In this document: positions 60,323 to 64,000 of the stretch, piece by piece
Position numbering within the stretch: the first letter of the stretch is position 1
How the letters are laid out: every line of letters starts with the position of its first letter
Source: Bacteroidota bacterium
GTDB taxonomy: Bacteria; Bacteroidota; Bacteroidia; Bacteroidales; Cfx3-03
Length of the DNA stretch: 64,000 nucleotides
Direction of reading: 5' to 3'
NCBI GenBank assembly: GCA_013390605.1
Contig: JACAUB010000001.1
Coordinates: 627,114 to 691,113, forward strand
Program-made: the position numbers and the translations under genes
Notes under the pieces: generated by a model
The model's database searches: none
What the model was told of the DNA's origin: nothing
Seen by the model: only the letters and a program-made list of their open reading frames with translations

Positions 60323-60973
60323 TTATACATCTGATTTTGAGAAGCGTTGTTTTAGAACTGTAACAATAGGAGGAAGAAGGGAGATGAGTATAATACCGAA
60401 GATGACAATTGTAAAGTTGTTTTTTACTACTGGAATATTACCAAATAGATAGCCTGCCCAAGAAAAAGAGTTAACCCACAAAATATTACCGATGATACTG
60501 AAGATATAGAATCTTTTGTAAGTCATTCTTCCAATACCGGCAACAAAAGGAGCAAAGGTTCTAATTATTGGCATATAACGGGCAATGATAAGCGTTTTTC
60601 CACCATGTTTTTCATAGAAGGCATGTGTCTTATCAATGTATTCGCGTTTGATGAGCTTGAAATTACGTTCGTATACACTGTTTCCAAGAAATTTTCCAAT
60701 AAAGAAGTTTGTGTTATCTCCTGAAAAGGCTGCTATCATTAATAGTATTACCAGAATATGGATTTGGAGAGGGTTACCCGGCATAGCCGAAATAGCACCA
60801 GCTGCAAATAATAATGAATCTCCAGGCAAGAAGGGGGTCACTACTAAACCCGTTTCGCAAAATATAATGATAAATAGAATAAGGTAAGCCCATGTTTGAT
60901 AAGAACTAACTATTTCAATTAAGTGCTTGTCAATGTTCAGTATAAAATCAATTAAGAAATGAATTGTTTCCAA
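60323..60973 (-). CDS. DedA-family membrane protein
   Basis: A 216-residue membrane protein with about five hydrophobic segments. DedA signatures are clear: FCETGLVVTPFLPGDSLLFAAGA, NTNFFIGKFLGN, and the conserved RYMPIIRTFAPFVAGIGRMTYKRF. DedA proteins are proposed lipid (undecaprenyl-phosphate or phospholipid) flippases. No ATG is available near the conserved start METIHFLIDF; the frame begins at TTG 60971-60973. It is followed by kup. Confidence 0.9.
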   Translation of the reverse strand: METIHFLIDFILNIDKHLIEIVSSYQTWAYLILFIIIFCETGLVVTPFLPGDSLLFAAGAISAMPGNPLQIHILVILLMIAAFSGDNTNFFIGKFLGNSVYERNFKLIKREYIDKTHAFYEKHGGKTLIIARYMPIIRTFAPFVAGIGRMTYKRFYIFSIIGNILWVNSFSWAGYLFGNIPVVKNNFTIVIFGIILISLLPPIVTVLKQRFSKSDV

Positions 60974-61187
60974 CGTTTGATATTTTAGTAACAGCGGGCA
61001 AAAATAGATAAAAGAGCGATTATAATCACCGAATGTAAATGTTAATTTTTGGGTTTATTTAAATAGTACACTGATTTTGTGGCTTTTTTCAACATTATAT
61101 AAAAAAAAGATAACGGGGATTAAACCTATGTAAATGATATCAGTCTTATTATAAACAAAAAAAATACAAATCCTTAAAAAATAAGAT

Positions 61188-61841
61188 ATGAAAACAAATG
61201 CAATAAAAAATGGTTGTATTTCATTATTAATTAGTGGAGTAATGGTTCTGGCAGTTGGTGTAAATACAGCTTCAGCTCAAGATAATTCTAAAAAGGAGAC
61301 TAAAGTTATCCGTGTTGAACGTGTGATGAAGGGTGAAGGTGGAATGATGATTCCAGGTTTAACCCAGGAGCAACAAACCAAGATGAAAAATCTGAGAGGT
61401 GAGCACATGAAAGCTATCCAGTTATTAAGAGCTCAACATGCAGAGAAAGCTGCTCATCTTAAAACCTTAACACTAGCTGATAAAGCAGATGTTAAAGCGA
61501 TAAATAAAACAATTGATGAAATGATGGCTTTAAAAGGCGAGATACTAAAACAAGGTGTTTCATTCAAATTAGCAGTTAAAGATATTTTAACACCAGAACA
61601 ACTAAGAGAATTCCAAGGTCATATGATGAATATGCGTCACCAAAGAGGTGGAATGGCATTTGGTCGCGGTCGGATGATGGAAGATCAGGAAGATGGAATG
61701 CAATTTGGAAGAGGTCATATGATGAGAGGTCAAGGAGGTATGGGACGTAATCAGAATATGCCCCTAAGAGAACGAATGAACATTCGTATCCATAAAGAAG
61801 ATGGGAAAGTTATAAATGCTGATACAACCATCGTAAAATAA
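61188..61841 (+). CDS. CpxP/Spy-like periplasmic protein with Met/Gly-rich tail
   Basis: A 217-residue exported protein (signal peptide VLAVGVNTASAQ). Two LTxxQ motifs (LTQEQQTKM near 60 and LTPEQLREF near 137) flank a long helical hairpin, the hallmark of CpxP/Spy chaperones. The C-terminal 60 residues are rich in Met, Gly, Arg and His (MMNMRHQRGGMAFGRGRMM, FGRGHMMRGQGGMG), which suggests metal (Cu/Ag/Zn) contact. No linked two-component system or efflux pump is adjacent. A terminator follows at 61880. Confidence 0.8.
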   Translation: MKTNAIKNGCISLLISGVMVLAVGVNTASAQDNSKKETKVIRVERVMKGEGGMMIPGLTQEQQTKMKNLRGEHMKAIQLLRAQHAEKAAHLKTLTLADKADVKAINKTIDEMMALKGEILKQGVSFKLAVKDILTPEQLREFQGHMMNMRHQRGGMAFGRGRMMEDQEDGMQFGRGHMMRGQGGMGRNQNMPLRERMNIRIHKEDGKVINADTTIVK

Positions 61842-61879
61842 GATATAAGGTTTGCAAAAAGTGAGTTTCGATTAATGGG

Positions 61880-61913
61880 AGCCCCATTCTGTAAAGATTG
61901 GGGCTTTATTTTT
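61880..61913. terminator. Terminator between the CpxP-like gene and ispF
   Basis: AGCCCCA (61880-61886) and TGGGGCT (61899-61905) with a 12-base loop and following TTATTTTT. It ends at the ispF stop codon. Confidence 0.8.
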
Positions 61914-62382
61914 GAATAAGGACAACGGCTTGTGCTGCTATACCCTCTTCGCGACCGGTAAAGCCAAGTTTCTCTGTAGTAGTGGCTTTTATAGAAATGT
62001 CGTCTGGTTCAATCTCCATCACTCTGGCCAATGTCTCTCTCATTATATCGATATAAGGCTTTACTTTTGGCTTTTGCAAAATGATAATACTATCTATATT
62101 GCTTATCGAATATCCTTTTTCTTTTAATAACTCAACAACGCGTTTTAGTAAAATTTTGCTGTCAATACCTTTGAAATCAGACGAAGTATCAGGAAAATGG
62201 TAGCCAATATCATGAAGATTAGCCGCGCCTAGTAAGGCATCACAGATTGCATGGATCAAAACATCAGCATCCGAATGGCCCACCGAGCCTTTATGATGAT
62301 CAATTTTTATTCCACCAAGCCAAAAATCAATTCCTTCGGCAAGTTGGTGTACATCATAACCAATTCCTACTCTTATTTTCAT
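61906..62382 (-). CDS. ispF: 2-C-methyl-D-erythritol 2,4-cyclodiphosphate synthase
   Basis: A 158-residue enzyme of the MEP isoprenoid pathway that cyclises CDP-ME-2-phosphate. The metal-binding and active-site elements are GIGYDVHQLAEG (Asp and His ligands), GSVGHSDADVLIHAICDALLGAA, DIGYHFPDTS and ATTTEKLGFTGREEGIAAQAV. The length is normal. It lies 91 bp downstream of porV on the same strand, with no hairpin in the gap, and is convergent with the CpxP-like gene. Confidence 0.97.
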   Translation of the reverse strand: MKIRVGIGYDVHQLAEGIDFWLGGIKIDHHKGSVGHSDADVLIHAICDALLGAANLHDIGYHFPDTSSDFKGIDSKILLKRVVELLKEKGYSISNIDSIIILQKPKVKPYIDIMRETLARVMEIEPDDISIKATTTEKLGFTGREEGIAAQAVVLIQK

Positions 62383-62473
62383 TCAAATATAAATCAGAAA
62401 TGTATAACCAGATGTCTTAGGTGAGATATGTCTTGAATATCACAATTCACAAAAGACTCCAGATTGAATGCTT

Positions 62474-63709
62474 TTACTTTCTATCAGCAGTTGGTTGAAC
62501 CAGTGCATCAAAATCAAGAATCATAGAGAAACGCAAAGTGTTTTCTAATGGGTTGTGTTGTTCGGTAGGAACAAGATAGGATAGATCCAGTTTGAATTTG
62601 GTGTATTTTAATCCGGCACCCATGGTGTAATATTTACGATTTCCTTTGGTTGGGTGTTCGTAGAAATATCCTGCACGAACTGCAAATTGTTTATTGTACC
62701 AATATTCGGCACCCAATGAGAGTGTAACTTCTCTGATTTCTTCCTTCATTCCACCGGGCGCATCGTAAAATGACTGCAAGATTCCTGCAGGAACAGATAC
62801 ATCAGGGTCCTTGCCTTTAGCGATAATATATTTTCCATCAGCACCAACTTCAGGTTGGTTAGTGGTGGCATTGATTTTATAGATAGGAGGAGTAGGTACC
62901 AACAGCTTGTTGAAGTCGGTCATGAAAGTTAACGTGTTATATTGGTCGAGATTAAAAGTAAGACTTGGTCCAATACGTAAGTTGGTTGGAATGAAATCTT
63001 TACGGGTGTTATCGTCGGTATACGAAATCTTAGAACCGATATTTGAAATGTTGATACCCCAGGCAAAGAGTGCATCTGTGTTAAATACTGTAACTTTATG
63101 TTGAGAATAAACAGAAATATCGGCAGCAACAGAGTTCCCCGGTTTCGTAGTTTGTCCACCAACATCCTGGCCTTGCGTTAGATTCGAATGAATATAACGT
63201 GCTGTAATGGCTCCTGAAAGGTGTTCCGATAACTTACGGGAATATGAAAAGTCGAGTGCAAATTCATTTGGACGGTAATTACCAATGGTCTGACCCGTAA
63301 TTTCTGTAAATACGATATCTCCTAATGAAAAATAAAGCAACGAAGCCGAGATAGCTTGTCTGTCATCTAACTTTTTGTATCCTGTAAGATATGCAAGGTT
63401 AATATCACTTACTAACTTACGCATCCATGGACTATATGATAGTGAAAATCCCATATCTGTATCAACGAAAGCATATTTAGCCGGATTCCAATGTTGCGAA
63501 AAAGCATCGGGCGTAGAACTAACACCTGCATCTCCCATCGCGCCTGCTCTTGCATCAGGGGCTATCATCAAAAATGGAACAGCAGTAGTTACAGTATTCA
63601 ACGGGTCTTGCCCAATGTAATTTGTTTGATTTTGGGCAGATGCCAATCCAAAGAAACCGAACAGAGCTATGGTGAAAAGCAGATTCTTGAGTATAAAAGA
63701 AGAGCGCAT
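62474..63709 (-). CDS. porV: Type IX secretion system outer-membrane protein PorV
   Basis: A 411-residue exported protein (signal peptide LFGFFGLASAQ). The start region VTTAVPFLMIAPDARAGAMGDAGVSST and QHWNPAKYAF are PorV signatures, followed by a 14-strand barrel pattern to the C-terminus. In T9SS, PorV carries secreted cargo from the translocon to the PorU sortase. The downstream end of porU lies immediately upstream on the same strand (the porU-porV order of Porphyromonas gingivalis), supporting the name. It is probably co-transcribed with porU. Confidence 0.94.
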   Translation of the reverse strand: MRSSFILKNLLFTIALFGFFGLASAQNQTNYIGQDPLNTVTTAVPFLMIAPDARAGAMGDAGVSSTPDAFSQHWNPAKYAFVDTDMGFSLSYSPWMRKLVSDINLAYLTGYKKLDDRQAISASLLYFSLGDIVFTEITGQTIGNYRPNEFALDFSYSRKLSEHLSGAITARYIHSNLTQGQDVGGQTTKPGNSVAADISVYSQHKVTVFNTDALFAWGINISNIGSKISYTDDNTRKDFIPTNLRIGPSLTFNLDQYNTLTFMTDFNKLLVPTPPIYKINATTNQPEVGADGKYIIAKGKDPDVSVPAGILQSFYDAPGGMKEEIREVTLSLGAEYWYNKQFAVRAGYFYEHPTKGNRKYYTMGAGLKYTKFKLDLSYLVPTEQHNPLENTLRFSMILDFDALVQPTADRK

Positions 63710-63799
63710 AACTTTTTTATGTATTAGGATTAGTTACAAATGTATAAAAATCATCTTTAGAAAAACGAATTATTTGAATTGTTATTGCAGTAAATCTGA

Positions 63800-64000
63800 T
63801 TAGTTCGCAATAACTACTTTACCGTTTCGTATTGAAGTAATTCCGTTCTCGCTTTCTAGGATTACCTGAAAAATATAGAGTCCCGAACTTAATTTTTGTC
63901 CCTTTATGGTCGTGCCATCCCAATAAAACGGGCCTACTATCCCTTCGTCTGTCGTTGAGTTTGCTGTGAATATCCTTATAAGATTTCCCTTTGGATTATA
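63800..64000 (-). CDS. porU: Type IX secretion sortase PorU, C-terminal end only
   Basis: The window ends inside this gene; 66 codons are visible before the TAA at 63802-63800. The translated tail (YNPKGNLIRIFTANSTTDEG, then GPFYWDGTTIKGQKLSSGLYIFQV and KVVIAN) is a FlgD-Ig-like C-terminal domain with the W-D-G-x-x-x-G and S-G-x-Y-I motifs. Its position right before porV identifies it as the usual C-terminal domain of PorU, the gingipain-like peptidase that removes cargo C-terminal signals and links them to A-LPS. Another T9SS sorting-domain protein is less likely given the linkage. Confidence 0.8.
   Translation of the reverse strand, partial: YNPKGNLIRIFTANSTTDEGIVGPFYWDGTTIKGQKLSSGLYIFQVILESENGITSIRNGKVVIAN

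Noticed and set aside
62474..63709. Classing the gene as a generic PorV/PorQ-like barrel
   Set aside because: Its N-terminal PorV signature and the adjacent porU tail make porV specific; the barrel at 53606-54418 is left as generic.

Overview
The window looks like a chromosomal segment of an AT-rich Bacteroidota, most likely Bacteroidales. Support comes from a SusD-type tail with TIG-domain glycan-binding lipoproteins, adjacent PorU and PorV type IX secretion genes, Bacteroidota-restricted families (DUF3822, DUF4252, the short AMP nucleosidase, a solo HsdR_N protein), and recurrent -7 boxes of the Bacteroidota form TAnnTTTG. The species cannot be named from the sequence alone. No rRNA, tRNA or CRISPR was recognised.

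Layout. 1-9030 is the downstream part of a polysaccharide utilisation locus: SusD tail, two surface glycan-binding lipoproteins, then GH35-like, GH26, DUF1349 and GH59 secreted proteins, pointing to a galactose-decorated mannan. 9038-13886 (minus) is a TonB-dependent receptor, a TPR protein and a LytS/LytTR two-component pair. 14203-21250 holds housekeeping and salvage genes (deoD, an SDR, two tandem acyl-CoA synthetases, holA, AMP nucleosidase). 21319-23068 holds a solo HsdR_N-domain protein and a DUF4010 membrane protein. 23324-24992 is an IS3-family insertion sequence, followed by a GC-rich array of 11-bp units (about 25005-25090) and a hairpin-rich gene-free stretch. 25490-32207 carries TPR, DUF3822, rsmD, a TlpA-like protein, coaD, a NUDIX hydrolase, pyrE and an SRPBCC protein.

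32472-37441 is the most striking block: a tight five-gene operon encoding a heterodisulfide-reductase-like complex (HdrC, HdrB, HdrA, HdrC, then a membrane/HdrD fusion). The gene order resembles the C1-B1-A-C2-B2 order of sHdr sulfur-oxidation systems and the composition resembles quinone-linked Qmo/HdrDE complexes, but no Dsr, Apr, lipoate-binding or methanogenesis gene is nearby, so its substrate is unknown.

37960-46640 holds a lone receiver domain, birA, rsfS, the ftsH-LUD-DUF2007-cdsA-psd operon, a small Cys/Lys-rich secreted protein, a HAD nucleotidase and an SPFH/ribbon-helix-helix pair. 46938-48649 (minus) is an ECF sigma/anti-sigma/DUF4252 module. 48844-56823 holds a POT peptide transporter, a radical SAM protein, an HhH/outer-membrane pair, DUF2461 and DUF4861. 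56874-64000 holds folC, kup, a DedA protein, a CpxP-like protein, ispF, porV and the 3' end of porU.

Regulatory signals visible include about a dozen TAnnTTTG promoters, three of which (pyrE, holA, radical SAM) lie exactly four bases before the ATG and may give leaderless mRNAs, and many rho-independent hairpins, several of them bidirectional between convergent genes. Degenerate intergenic repeats sharing an AGATTTCTC...GAAATGACG-like core occur in at least three gaps.
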